A stretch of DNA of 64,000 nt, taken from Selaginella moellendorffii (lineage: Eukaryota; Streptophyta; Lycopodiopsida; Selaginellales; Selaginellaceae). Made by a program: the position numbers and the translations under genes. The stretch is from contig NW_003314325.1 in the NCBI RefSeq assembly GCF_000143415.4, positions 990,978 through 1,054,977 of the forward strand. Direction: 5' to 3'. The notes below the pieces were generated by a model, which was given only the letters and a program-made list of their open reading frames with translations, was not told where the DNA came from and ran no database searches. Of this stretch, positions 1-11,264 are shown piece by piece (positions within the stretch are counted from its first letter, which is position 1; every line of letters begins with the position of its first letter).

Positions 1-1
1 A

Positions 2-886
2 TTTGATCTTCCCCTGGCCTGGTACGAGGAGCACCCGATCATCCCCTTCTTCGAGCCGCCCTACGAGCGTCTCTTCCAGGCCGATTGGATCCTCTCGGGG
101 ACGTTCCAGGCGCTGGAGCCGGACATCGTCTCGATCTTCCACCACCACTACGGCGTCAAGAACTACCTCCCAATCGGCCCCTTTCTCCCCGACGAGCACA
201 TGCATGGCTCTGGCGATGGCGGCCAGGAAGACCTCCGCGCCGCGCTCTCTAGCGAGGATCTCCGCTGCCTGGAATGGCTGGATTCGCGACCCAACTCCTC
301 GGTGCTCTACGTCGCGTTTGGGAGCATCGCGGTCATGCCCAGCGATCAGTTCCAGGAGCTCCTCCACGCGCTGGATCACTGCTGCGCCGAGAAGAATGTG
401 GGCGTGCTCTGGTCGATACGGCCCAATCTCGTGGATGGCGAGTTCCCGCGCGAGATCTTCGATGCGTTCCTGGAGCGCAGTGGCGATGGCGCTTGCGTCG
501 TGTCGTGGGCGCCCCAGATGCGCGTCCTCCGCCACGCCGCGGTGGGCGGATTCATCACGCACTGCGGATGGAACTCGGCGCTCGAGGGGATGTGCGCGGG
601 CGTGGCGATGGTCGGGTGGCCGTGCCTGTCGGAGCAGAACCTCAATTGCTCGTTCCTGGCCAAGAGGAAGCTGATGCTGCGGGTCAAGGATCACTCCAGG
701 GACGGGATCCTGGGGCGAGAGGAGATTGCCAGAGCTGTGGACGAGCTCATGCACGGAGAGATTGGAAAGGAGATCCGGGCGAATGTGGGCGCGGCCAAGA
801 TCGAGGCGAGGAAGGCCGTGGCCAGCGGTGGAAGCTCGCACGGCAATTTGCAAGCGTTTGTCAATGCCCTATCTTTCAAAGTTTGA
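2..886 (+). CDS. UDP-glycosyltransferase, C-terminal part (5' end outside window)
   Basis: Family 1 plant UGTs transfer sugar from a UDP-sugar to small acceptors in the cytosol. The frame is open from base 2 to TGA at 884-886, 294 residues, so the N-terminal acceptor domain and its catalytic His are upstream of the window. The 44-residue PSPG box is complete at 506-637: it begins WAPQMRVLRH, contains HCGWNS and ends EQ, where most family members end DQ. The Trp in HCGW and the final Gln are features usually linked with UDP-glucose preference (family knowledge). A typical linker and the serine motif before the VLYVAFGS strand are present. Coding GC is high, unlike the AT-rich DNA that follows. 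An AATAAA-like signal lies near 997-1003. The acceptor cannot be told from sequence. Confidence 0.93.
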   Translation, partial: FDLPLAWYEEHPIIPFFEPPYERLFQADWILSGTFQALEPDIVSIFHHHYGVKNYLPIGPFLPDEHMHGSGDGGQEDLRAALSSEDLRCLEWLDSRPNSSVLYVAFGSIAVMPSDQFQELLHALDHCCAEKNVGVLWSIRPNLVDGEFPREIFDAFLERSGDGACVVSWAPQMRVLRHAAVGGFITHCGWNSALEGMCAGVAMVGWPCLSEQNLNCSFLAKRKLMLRVKDHSRDGILGREEIARAVDELMHGEIGKEIRANVGAAKIEARKAVASGGSSHGNLQAFVNALSFKV

Positions 887-1893
887 CCCAAGTTTATAAT
901 GTCACATCCACATTCCGTGTTTTCTTCAAATCCGCAAACGACTCTAAGAACAAAAGGATCCACAAATGAGAAAAGACAATCTATCAACAGAATGGAAATA
1001 AAGTTTTTAAAAGAAGTGTTTAAATATGAGCCAATATTCCCTCTCAAGAATACACAAGAACACAAAAATACACCATAAAACCCACTGGATTGAAGGTCAA
1101 ATGAATAGGGCTGTGCTTGAGAGGGAAAAAATGATGTGAACTCTAACGTTCACTGCTGTTTTTTTGTTTGTGATGGATATCCAATTTTCTTTCGTAAGAA
1201 ATAAAAATAAATGCTAGAATAAATGCAAAATGAAAGACATATTGCCCAAGCAAGCGACTGTGAATCTGCTTGTGGGTCGCCAGGAGCTCTCGAGAATGGA
1301 TTTCGACACCAGCTAGTGAATGATTAAAATGATAAATCCTTCATTGTTATGCTATGAACGACCATTGAGTAGTTTTGAGCTCGTTAAGTCACACATCTCT
1401 CATTGTTTGGTCCTCTGATCAAATCTTCTCCCAGAAAAGGAGAATGAAACTTAAAACACAAAGAGCTCAAGCTAGGGAAAGTTTGTATCTGAAACTGGCA
1501 AGGTAATATACTTGCCTTTAGCATACATGACCAAGAATGACCAAGAATGACCAAGAATGTCGGAGTAAATCCTGACAAGAATTTATTCATGCACATGAGT
1601 CCTATAGGCATATTCCTGTTCTAATAGTTGATTCTTGGAGCGTCAACCAATGGCAGGCCATTAGCAAGAAATTGCTAGACTGGATTAAATAGTCAAATGT
1701 TTGATTGGGATAGATTGGGATAAAAATGCTTTGATCAAGAGATAGACATTCTAACAATGAGAGACAACAGCAGTGTGGTCGGATTTGGATGTGTCAGTGC
1801 CCACAACATTGTAGCAAATGCTAAATCACCCCCTGCAAATCATAACATCTTGACACTCTTGACAACAGTTGGGAAAGAGGAATTTGGTATATA
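887..1893. other. AT-rich intergenic DNA
   Basis: UGT 3' flank followed by AT-rich sequence without a supportable gene. A 10-bp unit (ATGACCAAGA) is repeated about three times at 1528-1559. Confidence 0.6.
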
Positions 1894-2025
1894 AGTCCTA
1901 CAAACCCGGCAAAGTACAAGCAGTTCCAGAAAGGCATTAACGAGCTTCTTGGTGAAGGAGCTGTTCAGGTTTTAGCTAGAGAAGAATATATGGCCGTTGG
2001 TGCTGTTGACATGCGTCTCACGTAA
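1894..2025 (+). pseudogene. Fragment resembling peptide chain release factor 3 (prfC-type GTPase)
   Basis: One frame reads through NPAKYKQFQKGINELL and GEGAVQVL, then an altered stretch containing GAV, and ends at TAA 2023-2025. This resembles the conserved region of bacterial and organellar RF3 in which a KxKQFxKGxxxLxEEGAVQVF block precedes a GAVGxLQFEV block. The frame stays open upstream to 1861 but the similarity fades. There is no GTPase domain or start nearby, so this is at best one exon or a relic of a gene copy. Recognition is from memory of the family and rests on about 25 residues. Confidence 0.45.
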
Positions 2026-2756
2026 ACAAATGACATAAGTTAACAACAAAAAAAAAAAAAAAACAAAAAAAAACTGCAGATCCACTGACCATAGTGTTTG
2101 TATCCATGGTTTTGCTGAAGCCTGCTGGTAGATATTAAAGAAGAAAGTTGCTCCCTTAAATCTTGGATAGGAGCTGCACAGAAAGAAACTGTAACAATCC
2201 CACAACACTAGCAGTGATATTATCTTCCAAATAGTATTCTGCTATTAAGCTTCTAAGTTTTGTAGCAATCAGATTAAATAAACTTATTATAGGCAAAAAT
2301 TCACAGAGGTGATCTCAATCATAGAGCAACTGTTTGACAACCTACATAACCTCTATAATCACAAATGCAAGGACATGACAATGATAAACGTTTTGGGAAG
2401 CCAGCTTGCTCAAACTCAATGCTCTTTTAGACTTAGTAAACAACAATGAAGTTGTGAATTGCCGCAGTCACATACAACAAAATACTGTACTGGACAAGAT
2501 TGCATATCAAGAACACATCAATTCCTGGTTTCACTGCAAAACACTGTTGAGTTTGAGCAATGAAAGGCGTACATCAAAGGAAAACATCACCTCTCATCTG
2601 TTGAATCTCTCTGAGAGCCTTTCCAATGTGAGCAACAATAGCTCTAATCAACGTCGGAGTTCTTCTCAGCGATCTGTCGGGTGGATTAAACCCAAAAAAT
2701 AGAATCTAAATTGGAATAAAAAGCCTTTACTCTTTTAATATATATAACTGTGTTGG
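2026..2756. other. AT-rich intergenic DNA
   Basis: Contains an A-rich tract near 2047-2073. A 98-codon open frame at 2406-2702 has no recognisable motif and low-complexity composition; I do not call it a gene. Confidence 0.5.
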
Positions 2757-3691
2757 ATGGCAAAGCTTGTGTTTAGGGCAAGCTCGACCATAGCGCTCAT
2801 CCCGTGTCTCCACTCTCAAATGTGCAAGGTGAGCATAGCATGGAGGAAGCTCATCTCCAGTGCCAAGTTCTATGATGATCACTCGGCACAGGAAATACTT
2901 GTCGCCACCCCTCCGCCCGTGTGCAAGGCGGGGGATTGAACAGTGAAATCAGTGATTGAAATGGGAAATCAGTGAGCGTCTTTGATTCACACACGAGTCG
3001 ATGGAGCGCCCCAGCGTCAATGCTGTGTCCTCGAGCGTACTGTGCGTCCGTGGCTATGGAGGGTCGGCTCTACGTCGTGAATGGCAACTCAGAGGGGGGA
3101 TTGGATGCCGAGGTATATGATCCGGTGGTGGACCGATAGGATCCTCTCCCGTCACCGATGGACTGATGGCCATGGCCACTGGTCGTTCTCAAGCCCCTCC
3201 TCGTGGACTAACAAAGTTTCCTGGCCAAACTAGTTCCACTAGAGTCCCCCACATTCTCTTTACTATATTTTTGGAACACCCCCACCCCTTCCTAAGAGTT
3301 GCTTGTTTTCTCGGCACAAGATTGATCATTCCTGGGAAGTGGTGGGCATCACTCGATCGCCCGGGTGCCACTGCTTTGTGCACTACGTTCGTATCTCTAC
3401 AACAGCACTTCCGCCATGTCGGGCTCGTATATCCGGCTGGGGTCGCTCCAGCTTACAAACGCTTCTTCCCCCAATGACAAGTTGTTTTTCCGGGCTGTGA
3501 GCTGCCAGAAGAACATCTGGGCGGTCTCAAAGGATGCCAAGGTTGTGACAGTGATCCAAGTTCCCAGCGATGGCGGCTTGGAAGCCAAGGTGGTGGCGGT
3601 TTACAAGCTCAGGGGGTTTTTCAGCCGCCATCAACTAGATCCACTAGTCTTTGACGTCGAGGTTGATATTTACAAGCTGCATTTTGTCTAA
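2757..3691 (+). pseudogene. Decayed F-box / kelch-repeat protein gene
   Basis: Plant F-box/kelch proteins are SCF ubiquitin-ligase adaptors. At 2757-2885 one frame gives a weak F-box C-terminal half (PCLHSQM, VSIAWRKLISSAKFY). At 3041-3136 a different frame gives a kelch-like blade (MEGRLYVVNGNSEGG, AEVYDPVVDR) that runs into TAG at 3137-3139, exactly where kelch repeats have the conserved Trp (TGG); a second stop follows a few codons later. A further open stretch at 3416-3691 contains KNIWAVSKDAKVV. Frame changes, the nonsense codon and a retrotransposon scrap between the parts (3217-3290) argue for a pseudogene. A multi-exon gene with a misread intron is the alternative. Confidence 0.5.
3217..3290 (+). 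repeat. Short fragment of an S-family LTR inside the kelch pseudogene
   Basis: The run beginning TTTCCTGGCCAAACTAG and containing CTTTACTATATTTTTGGAAC matches the S-family LTR around 51855-51930 with scattered substitutions. It separates the kelch blade from the downstream open frame. Confidence 0.6.
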
Positions 3692-3844
3692 ACTTATAAA
3701 CTTACTTCTTTGGATTAATATTTATCAGCTTACAAGAATATCGTGAAGGCATTGTTTTGGTGCTTAGTCCATGAGAATGTCAAGGTTCTTTGAGTTTGGT
3801 GTACTGTTTTGTCGCTCCAGTGCTTTTCCAACATTAAGTTTGAC

Positions 3845-6383
3845 CTAATTTTTTGAGTTTGGAAGTATTTCTCCCCCTATGCTGTCCTTCGTCTCTACCG
3901 GGATCACATCCAGATTTTGAGATGGCTCGTTGCATTCCGGGGTCTTTTCTTCCGCTTTGTGTGCCTGCAAACCAAAGATTCTCGCGAGATCCACCCATTG
4001 CTGCATCAAAAGTTTGCTTGAGTAAGCAAAAGAGAAGATATCGATCCAATCTTACCTGCGTTCCCCAGTACGAGTTGGCTGTTCTTGCGACGAATGAGAG
4101 TATGTTCCCAGCGAGAGGCGTCGACGCCAGAAAATAATCTGCAATCCAGTGCTCTACTACTCCAGCGACGATCTAAGAACCAAAAGATCCACATCTTAGA
4201 ACGAATGAAAAAGAAAGACACTTGATCAACTTACCTGGTATCTCAAGTTTGCCGAGAGGCCGAGGAACGTAGCATAGACCGCAGCGGTCTTGAAGATCGG
4301 AGATCTCTTGTTTGTCACTCTGGGAGCCAGCTCTGGATTGAGTTTCCGCCGAAGATCCAAGTACGCGTTCGTGAGTGACAAAGTTCCTACGCTGGAGATG
4401 AATCCTACCGAGAAGAGCTTCACTCCTCCAAGTACAACCGCGAGAAAACGTGTACTCGGATCCCAGTTCGTGCCAGTGTTCGCTCTCTGGAATGCGTTGT
4501 CTGGAATTGATCCTAGAAATCCCTCTAGGCCACCGACGGCCGATTCATCGTTGAAAACTCGAAACGCCAGCCTCGGAGCTGGGAGCCAGACCGTGAAGAA
4601 GTCGACGACCGATCCCCTCACCGTGTCGGTGATAACGTAGTCCAGCTCTTTCCAAAACCTGCCTTTCCTGCGCTCGTACTGTGCTATGAGTGTGGTGGTG
4701 ATCGAGATGGATTCCTCGATCGCTAGCCTGTGAAGAAATCGTGGATCGGCAAGCAATCTTTCCCTCAAACCCTGCCAAAAGTCATGCGTGAGTTAGTGGT
4801 TCCTGAAAAAGATGAAATCAAAATGCACCTGGAACCTCTTTGTGAGTTCTGCTAGAACCGGGTGCTTGTCCAGATCGAGAAAACTCTGGAGAAGCTCTGG
4901 TGATATCACTCCTCTCTCTAGTCCTGCTTGTAAATCCTACAAAAAAGAAAGAAATCCATCAGTCCAGGAATGAAGTTTCAAGGACTAAGCGGAACCAACC
5001 TGCGGCAATGCTTCGCGCCTCCTGCCGGCGGCACTCATCACGCGAGCAACTTCAGCACGATCAAAGCAGTTCCTGACACAAACTTTTGCCGCTGAGTACC
5101 ACAAAAAGTCGGCCTGTGGCAGCTCTCCTTCTTTGCGAATATGCTGCCTCTCGGGATTCAGCAAGATCACAGTCTGTGTCTTCTTCGGCAGGATTGGTGC
5201 AATCCTTGACGGCAAGCCCGATCCCTTAGCTCCATACTGGACGTGCGAAGCGCCGGTTATGACAACCACTAGACCAACCGTGCCCGAGTCCACGAGTGCC
5301 TGACGAACAACTTGAGCCATTGTGTGATCCTGGACAATCCGAGCTTGAGCAAACCGGTAAGGTCCTGGGCCGAAAGGAACCGATGCATTTGCGAGAACAT
5401 CCGGCTGCAAAGACTGCTGAAAAATCTCGTACGAGAGTGCCGAACCGCGCTTGATCGGCGGACTGTATCGCTTGCGGTCACCAACGCTCAGTCCCTGTAT
5501 GCCTTTGGTTTGAACAGTGCGAAGAACTTCCGGTGGAGCACCGCATGCCATGAGTCTCACTCCATTGTCTCGGCAGTACTCCAAGAGTGGCTGGTATTGC
5601 TCCCAGCGTCCCTCGGGCCAGTCGAGTACTTGAGCCTTGAGATCAGCACTGTCGGAGCTGCGAAGAAACTATCAGTTACTCATTCACGACTTTATTTCGC
5701 TATAGTCACCTTTTGTTCATGAACTGATTGAGCAATCCTTGAAGAAGGCATGGAAACGCTTCGATCGCTAGAGTAACAGGTCTCTGCTGCTCGAAACATC
5801 TGTCTCGCAAAGCTCTCACGACTTCCAGCTCCAGCACCTGCGAACTAGACGCAAGTCCATTCTCAGATCATTCTCCAAGAGAAAAACGAAGAACTAAAGT
5901 ATCAAAGTGTCGGACCTTATCGTCGGGATCCGGCACACGCTCCGCCTCGCCAAGGTACACCACCCGAGAAGCCAGGAGCTTCTGCCATACTCGATCGCGG
6001 TTGCTCGCAATCGCTACAGGCTCTCCCAGCACCAAGGAGTCGTAAACTCGAGACTCGTCAGCTTTGTCTTCCTCCCCGAGAGACCAGAGCTTCCTCTTCT
6101 CCTTCCTGCTGGTTCCAGCCGGAGCATTCTCCACAGCTCCAGCTCCCTGGTTTTGCAAGGTCAGCGGCAAGAGAAGCGAGGCCCCCAGTAGAATCCTCCT
6201 TGTCGGCTGGAACTGGAATCCCCCTCCATCACCCTGGCATGATTCATCGCGGCTGCACCGAGCGACCAATCTGCTCGCAATTCTAGTGTACCTCACAGCG
6301 ATCCAGAAGCTTGAGCGGTGGCCGGATAGCTCGCGAGGATGTAGAACCGATGCCGCCGAGCTCGCGGAAAGCGCTAGCGCCAT
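3845..6383 (-). CDS. RETICULATA-related chloroplast protein, RER5/RER6 type (ChaN-like plus DUF3411), 7 exons
   Basis: Exons (minus): 6383-5916, 5837-5710, 5657-5000, 4936-4829, 4771-4235, 4172-4056, 4000-3845. All junctions are GT-AG and keep frame; the protein is 723 residues with stop TAG at 3847-3845. Residues 1-80 are Ser/Ala/Arg rich, as in a chloroplast transit peptide, with a hydrophobic run after [13 protein letters not shown] ChaN/Tiki-like (DUF399) domain follows, with [21 protein letters not shown] and [13 protein letters not shown]. The C-terminal DUF3411 (RETICULATA-like) domain spans roughly residues 440-690 and ends [12 protein letters not shown]. This pairing matches Arabidopsis RER5/RER6, plastid envelope-associated proteins that influence leaf mesophyll development; the exact biochemical role is unknown. 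The length is close to those proteins. Confidence 0.9.
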
Positions 6384-6719
6384 CGCATTGCCCTAATCAT
6401 CCATGGCGAGCTTGAAGGAGAGATTTGGATGGAGCTCGCGGCGCTGGCATCAGCGCCCCAGATTGACCGATCGATCGCGTGTCGCCTTTGCCCTCGTGAA
6501 GAGAGTGTCCGGCCATAATCCCGCCACGTCACGCCGCGATAGGGGCTGCCACGTGTAGGGCTGATGGGGCATACCCTGCCGACGTGACAGACGATGCCGG
6601 CAATCCGCCACGTCAGCGTGACCATTCGAGAGCTTCATCCCCAGAGAGAAAAGAGAGAGCGCGCCCAGGGCAAAGCGGCGAGGGTGGAGGCGAGCAGCTG
6701 AGGCGCGCCTTCCACAAGA
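6384..6719. promoter_or_regulatory. Shared divergent promoter between RER-like gene and PACRG
   Basis: These 336 bp separate two start codons facing away from each other. They contain a palindromic G-box CACGTG at 6550-6555 and further ACGT cores (CACGTC at 6525-6530 and 6609-6614, GACGTGAC at 6581-6588), typical bZIP/bHLH binding cores in plants. No clear TATA box is seen for either gene. GC content is high. Confidence 0.6.
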
Positions 6720-8235
6720 ATGGGGGGCGGCACGGACAAGATCGGCGACATCGCCGGGCATTTGCTCTCGGATGAGTATTGCAACAAGCATCTCAAGGGG
6801 AAGCCGACGATGAAGAAGACCAAGCAATCGCTCTCCTGCTTCGATCAGACGCTCCCAGTCTCGGTAAGAGATCTCTCTCGATCTCTCTCTCAGGGCTTGT
6901 GGAGACACCATTTCCTGGTTTCTCGCGGATCGGCGCCATCGCCAGGGTTTCTGGGATTCGGCGATCGTGGGATCGAATCCCGTGAGCCGCAACTCTTAGT
7001 TTTTTCCTCGTGGGATTCGAACGTTTGCCCAGCTCTGGACGACTCTCACGAGTACTTGGTTTTTTTTTCTTTGTTGGCAGATACAAAGGAAGGCTGGACG
7101 TCACAATTTGTGTCGGCTCACCGGGAAGGATTTGCCGTATTGGTCTTCCAACAATGAGTATAGGTGAGTGAGCTTATATCCTTCTCTTTTTGCTTTTTTC
7201 TTGAGCTTTTCCTAGAGTTTTTTTCTTGGCTTTCAGCTGACAATCTTTGTGTTACAGACATAAGATGCCGAAAAAATATCCCAGCGACTTTACACGCAAG
7301 GGAGACGGTGAAAGAATCAAGCGGGGAGAGCTGCGTAAGGCTCCACCGAAGGCCGAGCCTCCAGTGGCTGGAGCATACAAAGCTCGCGACAATCCCCCCA
7401 ACACTCTCGTAAGAAGAAGTGCCCAAGGCCCACGGGGATTTTCTTAAAGATCACACTGTAAATGAACTTTCTTTCATATTCTTTTTTCTCCTTTTTCGCT
7501 TGCTTGCCACTTAGATGCTTACTGACATTTTGTTGTGGTTTCCAGTTCAGGAAGCTCTACGAAAGAGGTGACTTGCCGCTCAAAGTAGACCACGGGAGCG
7601 CCAAGAACACCATCACTTGGAAGCTCGACATAAACAAGATGGACTACCACCACTATCTGCCAATCTTCTTCGATGGTATTCGGGAAAAGGAGGATCCATA
7701 CAGATTCATTGCTGTCAAGGGTTGTGAAGATTTGCTGAAGGTAAATGTCTCGTACCATTTTCCTGTGGAGCGTTTTAGCTAAAGGCCGTTCGTCCAGGCA
7801 GGAGAAGGGAAAATCTTCCCTGTAATTCCGCAGTTGATTATTCCCATCAAGACCGCTCTCAACACTCGAGATCCATCCGTGATGAACATCACTTTGCAGG
7901 TAACTATGAGTCTGTCCTTCGGAATTCTTGTTTTGGTTCTTATTCCCGCAAGGTGGGAGGGACTCGTGCAGCTTATGATGAAGCTCGTCCAGTCTGAGAA
8001 AGACGTGGGGCAATCTCTGGTTCCTTACTACCGGCAGCTCCTCCCGATCCTCAACATTTTTAAGAACGACATCCCAAACATTGGCCACAACATCGATTAC
8101 GCGCAGCAAAAAAAGGCTTGCACGGGAGAGCTTGTACAGAAAACTCTCGAGATGTTTGAGCAACACGGCGGAGAGGATGCCTTCATCAACATCAAGTACA
8201 TGGTGCCGACGTACGAGTCGTGTGTTATTGGGTGA
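6720..8235 (+). CDS. PACRG: Parkin co-regulated gene protein homologue, axonemal inner-junction protein, 6 exons
   Basis: Exons: 6720-6863, 7081-7163, 7258-7408, 7546-7740, 7798-7899, 7972-8235; all introns are GT-AG and keep frame. The product is 312 residues. The C-terminal ParcG domain is well preserved: [66 protein letters not shown] and a C-terminal [13 protein letters not shown]. In ciliated organisms PACRG bridges the A and B tubules of doublet microtubules at the inner junction with FAP20. Its presence implies motile flagella, in a land plant those of sperm. The acceptor for exon 6 was chosen at 7971/7972 because it alone keeps the spacing before LVPYYRQ. Downstream AATAAA-like signals lie at 8316-8330. 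The N-terminal 80 residues are less conserved. Confidence 0.93.
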
Positions 8236-8774
8236 TTAGTCTGTTTTTTTTTCTTGAGATACAAAATGTTTATAGCTCACCTGGAGCAATACATTTAACG
8301 ATGTTATAATAATAAGTAAATAAATAAATCAAGATTTTATTTTAAAATTTCTTTGTGCCATTATTTTATCGAAGGTACAGCAAAGGGGTGAGTGCTAAAC
8401 AAAGTCAAAAACTTTATGTACATAATAAACTGGAACAGGTATTATACCAGATATTCTTATAAATTCCATTCCTTATACAAATCTGAGTTTATATTTCAGC
8501 CATGAATATACTTCACTTAAGAGTATATCAATTAATATATGCTAATTTCAATGATTAAATACACTAATGCTCTCTTGTATATCTTAACACTATTCAAATG
8601 TACATATTGGTTTATATATTTAATTTATAATTATTAATAAAATATACTGTAGAATTGATCATAAGCCCATTGGCTATAGAATATAAATAGTATTTTAATA
8701 AATAAAATTGTTTTAATTAACCAGAAGAAATCATTATTTTAAAATATTTTGTAAAATATAAAAGTATAATTTTC
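8236..8774. other. AT-rich intergenic DNA downstream of PACRG
   Basis: Very AT-rich, with A/T runs and no recognisable gene or repeat beyond the likely PACRG polyadenylation region. Confidence 0.6.
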
Positions 8775-9182
8775 TTATTTACAGTTAAATTTATATTCAA
8801 CAAATTCAGCAGTAAAAGAATCTTCATGTTTATAACAATCTGCAAATGACCAAAATTCCCAATCATGGTCACGTTTAGTTTTATATTCTGCAGTGTTTGG
8901 AAAAACAACTAATTAATAAAGCTTATAATTTATTCTAAAATCAACAACTTCTAATATAGGAATTTGATCTGTTCTAATTTCAAGGAATAGGGATTTCTTA
9001 TATATAAAAACATTTACATCATCATACTTATCAAAGTAAATATTTAAATCACAAGTCACAAGTTTTTCTAAAGAATCATTCAAAGAATTAATACCATCAT
9101 TTAAACCAGGATCTAATTAGATATAATTTAGAGAAATATATAATGTGGCTTGAGAATAATCAATTAAATATTCTAAAAACAC
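8775..9182 (-). pseudogene. Eroded AT-rich ORF of unknown family
   Basis: Reading the minus strand, one frame stays protein-like for about 135 codons with only two in-frame TAA stops (9119-9117 and 8915-8913) before a terminal TAA at 8777-8775. It contains GLNDGINSLNDSLEKL, IYFDKYDDVNVFIYKK and DHDWEFWSFADCYKHED. Codon choice is extremely AT-rich, unlike the GC-rich host genes to the left. I do not recognise the family. The orderly frame suggests a formerly coding sequence, possibly foreign or viral in origin, but nothing identifies it. Confidence 0.35.
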
Positions 9183-9504
9183 ACACTGAACTTACTTCTT
9201 CCCTCAGAAAAGAGGTAAAGTGGTGCATGTAGTATGCTCTTCTTTTCTTTTGTTTTGGAGAAGTGTTAGATGCATTGATTGATGTGAATTCTTGTCAATG
9301 TTATGGGGACTAGTGCTTATGTGGCTCTTCACAAGAACCCTCCCCTTATGAACAGAGCCCAAATTTTATTCTAAATTTTAAATATTCAACTATTCATTAT
9401 ACTATTAATTCATTTGTGTGCCATTTGGCTATTATAAAAGACATGCCCAATGTCATTGGCAATTCTATAAATATTAAATATTTTCTTTTAAGGGTTATTT
9501 CTAA

Positions 9505-9954
9505 ATGAAACTCTTAATTAGTATTATAATCTTATGTAGTTTGAGTGTTTTGCAATGCCTTGGTTATTCAAGTCCAGCTCTAGAAAGATGTTATGCTAGG
9601 GAGCCACGTAGAGAAGTTTCTATGGGTTTTGTATGTCAGTCTATACGTCAATTAACCTTACGATGGGCAAGATCACCTTATCGTATTACTTATGTAATAC
9701 AAGGAAGAGGTTATAGAATTTTTATGAAAGTAGAAACATGGAGAGCTCATGATCAAAATAGGAATGTTACTGAAAATGATATTGTTGAAGCTTTTAATTT
9801 TATTATTAGGAATTGCATATCTCGTGGCTTTGGTGGAGAAGTTAATTTCCAAGATCAATCTATCTTTATAACTATAAACATATTACCAAGAGATGAACTG
9901 TCTATACTATTAAATATTTTTCCAAAATCGATCTTGAATGTTTGTAACTTTTAA
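9505..9954 (+). CDS. Small predicted secreted protein, unknown family
   Basis: A 149-residue open frame without an intron. It starts with a strong signal-peptide-like segment (MKLLISIIILCSLSVLQCLG) followed by a predicted mature chain with a few cysteines (ERCYAREPR, VCQSIRQL, IRNCISRGFGG, NVCNF). Codons are strongly AT-biased, matching the eroded ORF next to it and not the host genes. The motif order (Cys, Trp, then DIVEAFNFIIRNC and GG) loosely recalls small secreted fungal proteins, but I cannot assign it. No promoter or expression evidence is visible; it could be a chance ORF, though the signal peptide and intact length argue otherwise. Confidence 0.4.
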   Translation: MKLLISIIILCSLSVLQCLGYSSPALERCYAREPRREVSMGFVCQSIRQLTLRWARSPYRITYVIQGRGYRIFMKVETWRAHDQNRNVTENDIVEAFNFIIRNCISRGFGGEVNFQDQSIFITINILPRDELSILLNIFPKSILNVCNF

Positions 9955-11264
9955 GTAATAGTGATTGCTATTGATTATTTTCTAAATCAAAAATTCTTTA
10001 AAGAGGGAAAATTAATTTAGATGATACTTTAATAATATTTTATTTAATAAAAAATTACTAGTGTAATCATTGTATTGATGTAGATTTTGCTCCAGATGTG
10101 CTTAGGCCTTCCAAATTGACAAAAAACTCATACGTATTCCTTGGAGATGTCAAGAGCTTGTTGTCAAGAAGGGAAGATGACAAACTACTAATAAATCACT
10201 AAAACAATAGAGGAGAAGATGATAAAAATCCTAAGTATAAAGTCCTTAAAAACCCCATTTTTATTAGGCTATGAAAACTAATCTAGTTTGACCTAATCCA
10301 TAAATTTAATTTAGTTATGGGTATATACTAATTCCATATACCCATATATATGTATAGTTGGTATTGAGTGCAAATCCTATGAAGAGAGGTTTGAGGTTTG
10401 ACTCGCGCTTTGGCCAATAATGGTGAATATATTTCTCAAGAGATAGCAAATATATCATATCATCCCCCCCTCTAATGCTGAGAACCAAACAACAACTGAA
10501 AGTGTGCAATACCAAGCTTAGTATATATCATTAATAAAAATTTGTAACCAACTTTATTAAGCATACCTAGCCTTATAAGGAGTTTTTGTTTTATTGTTTT
10601 GCACTAGCTAATGACAAAAACATCTGCATATTGAGCATTAGTCCATTAATATCACTATATAATAGCTTATTATGTTTGGCAAACACTTTTACTACCATGC
10701 CTATATATTGGTTCTGTTTCAGTCCCATTAGTTATGTATGAAAAGTGTTTGGGTTTGTCAATTAGGTATATTTATGGGATGAAAAGATTGTCTTGAACAC
10801 AATATTATTATTCCTATGTCCAGATTTACAATATAACACCATTCTATTTTAGTAAGTTTTTGAGATTGTTAATTCCTAGATTATGTATAGGTGACCTATC
10901 TAAGACATTGTTTAGCTTCTCACTAGGCATGTTTGTCCTTGTTCTACATCTGGTTTGGATCTAAATTCAAGCTCCAAACCATACTAGGTGATAATATCCT
11001 TATGTTAAATCATTAGTATGTTGAAATATCACCAAACTCCATTTGGCATTATTTCGTATGTTAGTTTTGGCATTGGGATGCTAAAAGCTTTATGACTATT
11101 TTAGTATTTCTTTGTGCTCATATCTTTACTTTCTTTGGCTATACATTTGGGAGTTTAGCTTATTTAGTAGACCAAGTCACACATGTATCCAAGAGTTAGG
11201 TTTCATTTCATGGTTATCCTAAAGGGAAACCACATGCTATATTTGGTATTAAGGAATACATTTA
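9955..11264. other. AT-rich DNA with decayed, inverted pieces of the Y-family LTR
   Basis: No gene is seen. From about 10780 rightwards, stretches read as the reverse complement of Y-LTR sequence found at 25740-25800 and 32800-32850, with many C-to-T type changes. They look like the inverted counterpart of the Y0 LTR at 11624. Confidence 0.45.

Noticed and set aside
2406-2702. 98-codon ORF as a gene
   Set aside because: No motif, no supporting context and composition typical of AT-rich noncoding DNA.
6452-7104. Long antisense frames over the RER/PACRG promoter and first PACRG exons
   Set aside because: They overlap well-supported exons and GC-rich promoter DNA and show no conserved features.
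9505-9954. Assignment of the secreted ORF to a KP4-like or other named toxin family
   Set aside because: The cysteine pattern and motifs do not fit any family I can name; only signal peptide and size agree.
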